Below, one piece after another: positions 1 through 7,565 of a DNA stretch of 33,501 nt; within the stretch, counting starts at the first letter, position 1, and each line of letters begins with the position of its first letter. The position numbers and the translations under genes were made by a program. The notes beneath the pieces are model-generated. The model worked only from the letters and a program-made list of their open reading frames with translations. It made no database searches and was not told the origin of the DNA. Source of the stretch: a virus; the IMG/VR virus record IMGVR_UViG_3300009159_000181, positions 1 through 33,501 of that record. The stretch is one strand, 5' to 3'.

Positions 1-1
1 C

Positions 2-586
2 ACCGGTGAAACCGGTGCCAGCGGTGTTGGTGCGCCGGGCTACACTGGTAGTATAGGATCACTGGGCTATACTGGTAGCCAGGGTAATATTGGTTACTCC
101 GGTAGTCAAGGTACCGTGGGATACACCGGTAGTATAGGACCCAGCGGCCCACCAGGGCAGGTCACAGGCGGTGATGCTAATCTTGGCAACATTGTTATCA
201 GTAGACTAACCAGTTTAAGCACCATTGTTGAACGAATAACCTACATCTCTAATGCCACAGGAGTGGTAGAACATAATATGGCTAACAGTGCAGTGTTTGT
301 GCATAATACGCCAACAGCAAACTGGACTGCTAATATTACCAACTTCCCCGCGTTGAGTAATGTAGCTTCTGTTGTCACTATGGTTATTAACCAAGGTGCT
401 ACCCCTCGGTATGCCAGTGCTGTGCAAATTAATGGAACTAACGTAACTGTTAAGTATCTAAATGGCGTTACTCCTTTAATTCGTGCATTAAAAACAGACA
501 TTCAGAGTTTAACAATACTTAAACCAGATGCCAATGCCGCAATTTCAACCTGGACTGTGGTTGGACAAATTTCTACATTTGGATAA
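2..586 (+). CDS. Collagen-like phage fibre/structural protein (5'-truncated)
   Basis: The reading frame is open from the left edge, so the N-terminus lies outside the window; the first internal start-like codon is a GTG at 116, inside the repeats, and is not the real start. The visible protein begins with about 50 residues of Gly-X-Y triplets built on GYTGS/GYSGS units and ending in GPSGPPGQ. A compact domain of about 140 residues with many Asn, Thr and Ile residues follows. Collagen-like triplets followed by a globular C-terminal domain are typical of trimeric tail or head fibres in tailed phages. It is followed three bases later by the giant adhesin, so both probably belong to the host-contact module. 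The role as a fibre is inferred; the repeat is seen directly. Confidence 0.75.
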   Translation, partial: TGETGASGVGAPGYTGSIGSLGYTGSQGNIGYSGSQGTVGYTGSIGPSGPPGQVTGGDANLGNIVISRLTSLSTIVERITYISNATGVVEHNMANSAVFVHNTPTANWTANITNFPALSNVASVVTMVINQGATPRYASAVQINGTNVTVKYLNGVTPLIRALKTDIQSLTILKPDANAAISTWTVVGQISTFG

Positions 587-589
587 TTT

Positions 590-3500
590 ATGCCAGTAGC
601 AAGTACTTCGGACGGACTATGGGGATGGGGGAGACCTTATCAAGATCCTGAGTTAGATATCCCAGGGATGCAACTTCAGATAAACCCAGCTTACAAAGGA
701 CGCACTACCTGGGACACAGGACTAGATGGCCCTTTAATACTAGAGCCCAATGGCAAGGTAATCAGTTACACTGTAACTTCCTTGACCACTGGTAACCTAA
801 CGTTTCAACTTTGGGGTGCAGGCGGCGGTGCTGGCGGCCAAGACTCCAGTGTAAGAGGCGGCAATGGCTCTGCTGGGGGGTATGTCGAAGCCACGGTGGC
901 TGTTCCTGTGGCCAAAACTGCTTTTACCGTGGGCACAGGAACAGGCGGTAATGTTGGGGGGTCTAACTACACTGGCCAACTAACCAGGGAGTCGGGGCTC
1001 CCCGGCGCACCGGGCGGGCACCCTGGTAGCGATCCTGGCGTAGTTGGGGCGTCAGGTGGTGGCGGTGGTGGTGGTGGCTATAGTTCTGTGACAATAGGCA
1101 CAAAATGGATATTGGTTGCCGCTGGTGGCGGTGGCGGTGGTGGCGGAGGTAATTCTTTTGCAGATAACTACGCCGGATTCCATCTGAAAGCACTGGCTGC
1201 ACACGGACAAAGTACTGCCACTCTTGGTGGCGGTAGTTTTGCCATTATTAAACCAGTGCCCTATTATAAAGAATTTTGGACCGCAGACACCAAAATGAAC
1301 AAACCCTGGGATGTGGATAGTAATGTTTCGGTGAGAACCAACGATGGCGGTGGCCACGGTGGTGGCGGTGGCGGGTGGTTCCAGGGATGGACTGCTAATA
1401 ATTATGCAAGCCTGCCCTATGATAATTCAGGGTTTGGCGGCAACGTTGGTGCAAATTTTGCCAACATTGCCAACGTGTCACTGATAAAGCCGGCTACAGT
1501 TACCAGCATTGAGTCATCGCCGCTGACTGCAGAACAACTTCAGTGGGGTATTTCTCCTCCTAATTCTATGTTAACATCGACGAATAATACCGTGTTAAAC
1601 GGAATACAATTTGAAGTACACGATAGATCTCTACCATATGGTTTTTGGGATCCAATGCTGGCCAACATTTCAAATCAAGATTTTTATGTTGGCAGAGGGG
1701 GCGATAGCAACGAAGCAGTATCATTTTGGGCCAATGCCTCGGCAAACATTGGTGCTGGTGGCAATGGTAGAGTGGTTGTTAGTTCTACATATCCATTCTT
1801 TGATGCAGACGGACAAGCACCGGCAACCGGGATCGCTGCCAATGTTTCTATTAAAACATTAGAAGGTGTTAAAACAGTTTTTTATGGACCAACTGGCACC
1901 ACTGACGTTAATGCTTGTGTGATAATAAAATCCATTGGTTACGATTCTTATGGAAACCTAGCCTATGATACCAACGCAAACATTGGTTGGACTTCGGTGG
2001 CCTATCCTATTAGAGTTCAGAACTTAGAAAGCACAGTTAACTTAACCATTGGCGCACCGGGTAGTTTTACCAGCAATATCATTGGCTTTACCAAAGAAAA
2101 ATGTTATAGTTATAGGTTCCCGGGCAAGAATCTTAACCGAGTTGACGGAACAGCAGACCGCAGTGTTGCCCATTTAGGTCAAGCCGGTGGCGTTCTAGTC
2201 TATGACACCGATGGCGACGACCTGAATCACACATATCTTAGAAAATGGTGGGAAAGCTCTCGTACCATTGAAATGTGGACTAAAATAGAAACCCCTACAC
2301 AATCGTACGATCAAGGCTTTCCTAACCAAGTTTCATATACTAATCGATGGGACTCCACAGACCAGGACTATACAAGTTTTGCATTTGGATTTAATAGCGC
2401 CAATAAACTAGCATTTTATGCTGGTAGTCTTACCAGCCCCGCTGGCGCCGACAGCAATCTTGCCACTGGCGTAGCAGGACGCCGCACTGTTGGTACAACC
2501 GCAGTGACCACAGGGGAATGGGCACACATTGCACTTACTTGGGATTTACCTACTAGGACAATAACGGGATTTTTAAACGGAAAAATAGAATTTAGAGTAA
2601 GACTGAGACCTGAAGTTACTTGGAATGTCTGGAGCCAGAATTACTATAACTATAGTAGATTTGTCATTGGACAAGCTGGATACAGAGACAGGAATGAAAT
2701 TAGAAAGAACTTTGAGGGTTGGATTAGTAATTTCAGGCTATCCAAGACAGTTAGATATACTGATGCTTTTACGCCCCCTGCCGCAGTATTTACGTTAGAT
2801 TCTGACACGGCTATTTTAGCCTGCCATAGGCCAGATGTGTATTCAGAAGGAACAATACCTTTACAACGAGCTGGTAGTCTGTTTGTCACTGGCGATACTC
2901 CGTTCAACGAAACCGTTGCCAAGACCCACAATCTAGTGGCCAGTGGCCCATTGATATTTGATCGACCCGGGACATATACTTTTACTGCCACAGAAAGTAT
3001 CAACGTTCCTATTAAAATGTGGGGCGGTTCTGGTGGTGTAGCCTGGGAAACTCTTGGTGGCGCTGGTGGATATACCCACGGTATAGTCAAATTAGAAAAA
3101 GGTACCACCTATAAAGTAATAGTCGGGGAAGCCGGATCTGGACAAACAAGTCCAAATATTTTTACAGGCACCGATCGCAACGTTACAGCACAGCCACTAT
3201 ATTACGACGCTGATGGCTATACCAGAGATGCAAGATACAGCGCCGGGAGTGGCGGCGGCGGAACTGCAATTTTAAAAATAAGTGGCGCAACCGAAACGCC
3301 AATTTTAGTAGCCGGTGGTGGTGGCGGAAGTGCTTACTTCAAAACTAACTACACCAGTATTGAATACAGGTACTACGGAGGTGCTGGCGGCGGCGATCGT
3401 GGGCAGGGAACAGCAGCCAATACCATTGGCGACCTTAGTACTGACCTTAGAAGTGGTGGCATTGGTGGCGACTATAGGGGAATACTCCAGCAGGGAATAA

Positions 3501-3973
3501 CTGGATGGCCAGATGGTGGTAATGCTCGTTGGATCAGACCCGATGGCAACAACGGCGGACCAGGATTTGATCGTTGTGTATTTGGTGGGGGCAGAGGCTA
3601 TGGTTATGGTGGTGCTGGCGGCTGGGGTTACTCAAACAGCGCATATAACTACCTCGGTGGGGGTGGTGGTGGCGGCGGTTATGGTGGCGGCAGTGGCGGG
3701 TACTACGACTATCAATACGTATATACCTCTGATCAGCGTGGCCCATATAGCACATCAGGTGGTGGTGGTGGCGGGGGTTATGTTAACCCAAGTTATGTAA
3801 CACCATTGGCCAACACCTTTACTGGAGTTAATTACTTTCCGGCAAATGCCTGGGACCCGGTTAGACTGCGTGTAGACGGCGAATATTCATATTACTGTGG
3901 CGGAGGACCAGCTACTGCCGCCACAACCTGTCTATTTGGGGCACATCCGGGTTTGGTAGTCATTTACGCCTAA
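590..3973 (+). CDS. Large glycine-rich adhesin with LamG-like domain (putative receptor-binding fibre)
   Basis: This 1127-residue protein starts at the ATG three bases after the collagen-like gene. The N-terminal third contains poly-glycine runs (about residues 156-163, 179-187 and 253-262) in Gly/Ala-rich beta-like sequence. Around residues 555-740 there is a concanavalin A/LamG-like jelly roll, recognisable by RTIEMWTK, GEWAHIALTWD, GFLNGK and the final GWISNFRLSKTVRYT. The C-terminal third, about 800-1070, again carries long Gly runs separated by Tyr-rich strands. Gly-rich loops packed as polyglycine helices are known from gp38-type tip adhesins of T-even phages, and LamG folds bind sugars. 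A role in binding the host surface is therefore likely. No enzyme motif is visible. Exact fold boundaries are inferred. Confidence 0.75.
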   Translation: MPVASTSDGLWGWGRPYQDPELDIPGMQLQINPAYKGRTTWDTGLDGPLILEPNGKVISYTVTSLTTGNLTFQLWGAGGGAGGQDSSVRGGNGSAGGYVEATVAVPVAKTAFTVGTGTGGNVGGSNYTGQLTRESGLPGAPGGHPGSDPGVVGASGGGGGGGGYSSVTIGTKWILVAAGGGGGGGGGNSFADNYAGFHLKALAAHGQSTATLGGGSFAIIKPVPYYKEFWTADTKMNKPWDVDSNVSVRTNDGGGHGGGGGGWFQGWTANNYASLPYDNSGFGGNVGANFANIANVSLIKPATVTSIESSPLTAEQLQWGISPPNSMLTSTNNTVLNGIQFEVHDRSLPYGFWDPMLANISNQDFYVGRGGDSNEAVSFWANASANIGAGGNGRVVVSSTYPFFDADGQAPATGIAANVSIKTLEGVKTVFYGPTGTTDVNACVIIKSIGYDSYGNLAYDTNANIGWTSVAYPIRVQNLESTVNLTIGAPGSFTSNIIGFTKEKCYSYRFPGKNLNRVDGTADRSVAHLGQAGGVLVYDTDGDDLNHTYLRKWWESSRTIEMWTKIETPTQSYDQGFPNQVSYTNRWDSTDQDYTSFAFGFNSANKLAFYAGSLTSPAGADSNLATGVAGRRTVGTTAVTTGEWAHIALTWDLPTRTITGFLNGKIEFRVRLRPEVTWNVWSQNYYNYSRFVIGQAGYRDRNEIRKNFEGWISNFRLSKTVRYTDAFTPPAAVFTLDSDTAILACHRPDVYSEGTIPLQRAGSLFVTGDTPFNETVAKTHNLVASGPLIFDRPGTYTFTATESINVPIKMWGGSGGVAWETLGGAGGYTHGIVKLEKGTTYKVIVGEAGSGQTSPNIFTGTDRNVTAQPLYYDADGYTRDARYSAGSGGGGTAILKISGATETPILVAGGGGGSAYFKTNYTSIEYRYYGGAGGGDRGQGTAANTIGDLSTDLRSGGIGGDYRGILQQGITGWPDGGNARWIRPDGNNGGPGFDRCVFGGGRGYGYGGAGGWGYSNSAYNYLGGGGGGGGYGGGSGGYYDYQYVYTSDQRGPYSTSGGGGGGGYVNPSYVTPLANTFTGVNYFPANAWDPVRLRVDGEYSYYCGGGPATAATTCLFGAHPGLVVIYA

Positions 3974-3979
3974 ATTAAT

Positions 3980-4008
3980 TTGACTTTACAATTGCGTTGC
4001 TATATAAT
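3980..4008 (+). promoter_or_regulatory. Sigma70-type promoter of primase-helicase, leaderless
   Basis: TTGACT (3980-3985), a 17-base spacer and a perfect TATAAT (4003-4008). The expected +1 falls at about 4015, which is the A of the primase ATG, so the mRNA should have no leader. Confidence 0.85.
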
Positions 4009-4014
4009 GTAGCA

Positions 4015-5085
4015 ATGCAATCTGATTTCCTAACACAGTTTTTACAAGGTATTCTTCCGTCTAAACGGAAATCTGCCAGTAAAGGCTGGCTTAGCTTCAA
4101 CGCACCCTGTTGTGTACACAACGGAGAAACTGCCGACAGCCGGGGCCGCGGTGGTATCATATCCAACCCGGATGGCAGCATAAGTTATCATTGTTTTAAT
4201 TGCAATTACAAGACCAGCTTTCAACCCGGGCGCACACTCAGTTACAAATTTCGAAAGCTACTCAGTTGGTTAGGCGCCAGCGACAATGATGTAAGACATT
4301 TGGTAATCGAAGCTATTCGTCTTAAAGAATTTATGTCTTTGACCGAGCCAGAGGCCATAGTCGAAGATCAATTAGTAGTATACAAGCATAGACCCTTGCC
4401 CACTGAGGCACAGACTTTTTATGGCCTGGTTGAATTTTATGAGCTGGCTGATAGTCTTGATTACCCTAAACAATTTGTGGATGCTGTGGCCTACGTCAGC
4501 GATCGTAAGATTGATATGAAACGTTATGAGCTTTACTGGACACCGGAAGTAGAGCATAAACTAAGCCACAGAGTTATTATTCCTTTTAAATGGCAAGGGC
4601 AGGTCATTGGTTATACTGCCAGAAGTTTTGTTGACGGCATCAAGCCCAAGTATTACACACAACACGAACCTGACTTTGTTTTTAATACGGATGAACAGAT
4701 AGCCAGCAATAAGTATGTTATTGTTTGCGAAGGCCCATTTGATGCAATGAGCATAGATGGCGTGGCTGTCTGTTCCAATGAATGTAGCGAGAAACAAGCA
4801 GACATAATTGACAGTCTGGGCAAAGAAGTTATTGTGGTGCCAGACTTTGACATCAGCGTGGATGCCAACACAGGTAAAAAGAAATGGCCCGGCGCCAGGC
4901 TAATAGATCAAGCCATAGAGTACGGCTGGAGTGTTGCGTTTCCAGTCTGGGCCACAGAGTGCAAAGATATCAATGACGCCGTTATTAAACACGGTAAATT
5001 GTTTACACTAAAAACGATCTTTGACAGTGTAGAACACAATAGATTAAAAATAGAATTAATGAAACGGAAAGTGAGTAATGGCTAA
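4015..5085 (+). CDS. DNA primase with zinc ribbon and Toprim domain (T4 gp61-like role)
   Basis: The start is placed at ATG 4015, giving 356 residues, because an in-frame TTG at 3997 lies upstream of the -10 box. A zinc ribbon near the N-terminus uses C32/C33, H35, C60 and C63 (motif YHCFNCNYK). The Toprim fold follows, with VIVCEGPFDAM (E239) and VVPDFD (D277, D279) as the metal-binding acidic residues. The protein should make RNA primers for lagging-strand synthesis at the phage fork. The next gene, the helicase, starts inside its last codons (8-base overlap), so the two are translationally coupled and probably form a primosome. The family assignment is strong; whether it would be called gp61 by orthology is inferred. 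Confidence 0.9.
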   Translation: MQSDFLTQFLQGILPSKRKSASKGWLSFNAPCCVHNGETADSRGRGGIISNPDGSISYHCFNCNYKTSFQPGRTLSYKFRKLLSWLGASDNDVRHLVIEAIRLKEFMSLTEPEAIVEDQLVVYKHRPLPTEAQTFYGLVEFYELADSLDYPKQFVDAVAYVSDRKIDMKRYELYWTPEVEHKLSHRVIIPFKWQGQVIGYTARSFVDGIKPKYYTQHEPDFVFNTDEQIASNKYVIVCEGPFDAMSIDGVAVCSNECSEKQADIIDSLGKEVIVVPDFDISVDANTGKKKWPGARLIDQAIEYGWSVAFPVWATECKDINDAVIKHGKLFTLKTIFDSVEHNRLKIELMKRKVSNG

Positions 5086-6532
5086 AGAATATTCATCAGA
5101 TTTACAAAAATTATTTTTAGAAATGATGTTGCAGGATGCACAAAGCTATGTACGGGTACAAAACATTTACAACCCAGAAAACTTTGATCGCAGTATCAGA
5201 GCAGTGGCAACATTTTTAAAAGAGCACAGCGAGAATCATCAAACATTGCCTACCATCGAGCAAATTAAAGCAACCACTGGTGTTGAACTAAGGCCGGTGC
5301 CAGACCTAGGTGCAGGTCACTATGATTGGTTTATGCAAGAGTTTGAAGGGTTTACCAAACGCCAAGAACTGGAACGTGCAATTCTTAAAGCCGCCGACTT
5401 GTTGGAAGCAGGGGACTTTGATCCAGTTGAGAAGTTGATCAAAGATGCAGTGCAAATCAGTTTGCAAAAAGATATGGGTACAGACTATTTTGCTGATCCT
5501 GCGGCACGTATTAACAAATACTATAACAGTGGTGGACAAGTAAGCACAGGCTGGCCGCAGATGGATAGACTGTTGTACGGTGGCTTTAGCCGAGGCGAAT
5601 TAAACATTTTTGCTGGTGGATCGGGATCGGGCAAGAGCTTGGTTATGATGAACATAGCACTTAGCTGGTTGCAAATGGGTTTAAGTGGTGTGTACATTAC
5701 ACTGGAACTGTCGGAAGAGTTGACCAGTCTGCGTACAGATGCAATGTTAACAGGAATGGGCACCAAGGACATTCGTAAAGACATTGACACAACCACAATG
5801 AAGGTTCGATTGGTCAGTAAGAAATCTGGACAATATCGTGTCAAGGGTTTGCCTGCACAAAGCAATGTCAACGACATTCGTGCATACTTAAAAGAAGTAC
5901 AGATACAAACAGGTATCAAAGTTGACTTTGTTATGGTTGATTACTTGGACTTGGTTATGCCTGTGAGTGTTAAAGTTAACCCTAACGACCAGTTTATTAA
6001 AGACAAGTATGTAGCAGAGGAATTGCGTAATTTGGCCAAAGAGCTAGGCATCTTAATGGTTACAGCCAGTCAGTTAAATCGTAGTGCCGTTGAAGAAGTG
6101 GAATTTGACCATAGCCATATTGCTGGTGGTATCAGTAAAATTAACACAGCAGATAACGTGTTTGGTATCTTTACAAGTCGTGCTATGAAAGAGCGTGGCA
6201 AGTATCAAATTCAGTGTATGAAATCGCGTAGCAGTACAGGCGTTGGACAGAAGATTGATCTAGAGTATAACATTGAAACAATGCGTATCACTGACCCGGG
6301 CACAGAAGAAGGTGAGAACAAATACGGTAACCCTGCATCCAGCATTATGCAACAAATTAAGGCAAAAAGCACAGTTGATAATGAAAAAGCCAGTACCTCC
6401 ACATCCACAAGATGGGAAAAACCCACGGGTACACCTGCCTGGGAACAAGGTCCCAAAATCACAACAGGTGTTGATGGCAGCAAACTTAAATCTATGCTAG
6501 CTGGCTTAAAAACTGCAACAAAAGATGTCTGA
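5078..6532 (+). CDS. Replicative DNA helicase, DnaB/T4 gp41 family
   Basis: 484 residues. The RecA-like motor carries Walker A GGSGSGKS (residues 180-187), the TLE acidic residue after strand 2 (E210) and a Walker B strand VMVDYLDL with D288. The SQLNRSA and HIAGGISKINTADNV segments correspond to the DnaB sensor and DNA-binding loop region. The N-terminal 130 residues are helical and resemble the protein-interaction domain of gp41-type helicases. It should form a ring hexamer that unwinds DNA 5' to 3' with the primase encoded just upstream. The C-terminal 60 residues are Ser/Thr/Pro-rich and probably flexible. The start overlaps the primase stop. Confidence 0.93.
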   Translation: MAKEYSSDLQKLFLEMMLQDAQSYVRVQNIYNPENFDRSIRAVATFLKEHSENHQTLPTIEQIKATTGVELRPVPDLGAGHYDWFMQEFEGFTKRQELERAILKAADLLEAGDFDPVEKLIKDAVQISLQKDMGTDYFADPAARINKYYNSGGQVSTGWPQMDRLLYGGFSRGELNIFAGGSGSGKSLVMMNIALSWLQMGLSGVYITLELSEELTSLRTDAMLTGMGTKDIRKDIDTTTMKVRLVSKKSGQYRVKGLPAQSNVNDIRAYLKEVQIQTGIKVDFVMVDYLDLVMPVSVKVNPNDQFIKDKYVAEELRNLAKELGILMVTASQLNRSAVEEVEFDHSHIAGGISKINTADNVFGIFTSRAMKERGKYQIQCMKSRSSTGVGQKIDLEYNIETMRITDPGTEEGENKYGNPASSIMQQIKAKSTVDNEKASTSTSTRWEKPTGTPAWEQGPKITTGVDGSKLKSMLAGLKTATKDV

Positions 6533-6559
6533 ACTCTCTAATCGTTTTATTTTAACAAC

Positions 6560-6567
6560 AATAAATA
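6560..6567 (+). promoter_or_regulatory. T4-late-like promoter box
   Basis: AATAAATA after the helicase gene, 18 bases before the likely TTG start at 6586. It resembles the late-promoter box NATAAATA recognised by gp55-type sigma factors in T4-like phages. The motif is short, so this is tentative. Confidence 0.4.
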
Positions 6568-6585
6568 CAACAATTGGAGCACATC

Positions 6586-6825
6586 TTGCAGAAACGCACT
6601 CGTAGCATTCTTGACGAATTAGATAACCTATTGGCACACAAAGACAAGGACAACCTTGTTGAAAGTCGTGCTAGTCACGTTATACAAGGCGCCATTAATT
6701 TAATTAATTACATTAAAGAAAACTATGATACTGAAACTGCGTTAGAGTTAGAACGTAGGTTATTGAACAGTATTCGAAGCCAAGATGTCACCAAATTTAC
6801 TAGAGGCATCAGACGCATCAAATGA
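6586..6825 (+). CDS. Small helical phage protein of unknown function
   Basis: 79 residues if translation starts at TTG 6586, which has GGAG (6576-6579) six bases upstream. An earlier in-frame TTG at 6574 would overlap that ribosome-binding site and is less likely. The product is highly charged and predicted helical (QKRTRSILDELDNLL at the start, then VIQGAINLINYI). No catalytic motif is visible. The stop overlaps the next ATG (ATGA), so it heads a coupled set with the 6822, 7562 and 10030 genes. Function not recognised. Confidence 0.7.
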   Translation: MQKRTRSILDELDNLLAHKDKDNLVESRASHVIQGAINLINYIKENYDTETALELERRLLNSIRSQDVTKFTRGIRRIK

Positions 6826-7565
6826 GACACAACGAATACATTAAGAAACAACAGGTAAACGAAGGCCCTATAGACTTTGCTAAAAAAGTAGCGGCTGGAG
6901 TCGGGGGCGCAATGACTGCTGGACAAACGTGGTCCGGTGGCTATAACCGCGAAAAATATGCACAAGAGATTAATGCAAGGGCTAAAAGTACAATGCCAAC
7001 CTGGCATCAACAAGAAGCGGCATTGGAAGCACGTGGCGTTACTGGACCAGAAGTTGGCAAATATTTGCAGGCCTGGGTAAAACAATATTTTGAAATTGAA
7101 CCACCACCTGCAATACCAGCGGTTGATGATGCTAGTGCGTTTGAATACATTAAAAAAGCCTGGGCCATTAAGATGACTCCGCAGTTACAGGCAGCCGCGC
7201 AACAGCAACAACAAGGCGGAACAACTCCTGTGGCGCCAACTACTGGTAATACTGCACCGACTACAGGTAATGTAGAGGCCGGTGGATCGACTACCACTGG
7301 TAATACCGCACCAACTACAGGTAATACTGCACCGGCTACTAGTAACGTAGCACCTGGTGCCGCTACTGTATCGTCAACTGATCCAATGCACGCCGTGTTT
7401 AAAGATCCAAATGCATTTAAAGCAGAATGGGACAAATTTGTTTCGTCGGCTGAAAATTATAAACTAATTGCAGATCCAAAGTTATTGGATGTGCTAAAAC
7501 GAATGTGGATGAGAGCCGGTGGAATGCGAGCTGAATCTAAGAACAATAAAGGAAAGCGTGTATGA
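6822..7565 (+). CDS. Low-complexity Thr/Ala-rich phage protein, possibly head-associated
   Basis: 247 residues. The N-terminus MRHNEYIKKQQVNE is followed by a Gly/Ala-rich segment. The middle (about residues 127-185) is low complexity: a Gln run followed by repeated TTGNTAP units. The ends are more ordered and helical. Both ends couple to neighbours by ATGA overlaps. The N-terminal tag ending in VNE resembles the short LxE/IxE tags seen on four other proteins here and may be a capsid-targeting peptide; that is a hypothesis. No enzyme motif is seen. The repeats resemble linkers in virion proteins. Confidence 0.65.
   Translation: MRHNEYIKKQQVNEGPIDFAKKVAAGVGGAMTAGQTWSGGYNREKYAQEINARAKSTMPTWHQQEAALEARGVTGPEVGKYLQAWVKQYFEIEPPPAIPAVDDASAFEYIKKAWAIKMTPQLQAAAQQQQQGGTTPVAPTTGNTAPTTGNVEAGGSTTTGNTAPTTGNTAPATSNVAPGAATVSSTDPMHAVFKDPNAFKAEWDKFVSSAENYKLIADPKLLDVLKRMWMRAGGMRAESKNNKGKRV

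Noticed and set aside
2-160. Short tandem DNA repeats that could suggest a CRISPR array
   Set aside because: They are codons of Gly-X-Y collagen-like triplets in an open frame, with no regular spacers.
2650-3108. 152-codon open frame on the minus strand inside the adhesin gene
   Set aside because: Shadow of a Gly/Thr-rich coding sequence; no ribosome-binding site, and all recognisable domains are on the + strand.
3997-4014. TTG start giving six more residues for the primase
   Set aside because: It lies upstream of and inside the -10 box, so the codon would not be on the transcript from this promoter.
7007-7435. 142-codon minus-strand frame with Val/Pro/Cys repeats
   Set aside because: It mirrors the TTGNTAP repeats of the + strand gene and has no independent support.
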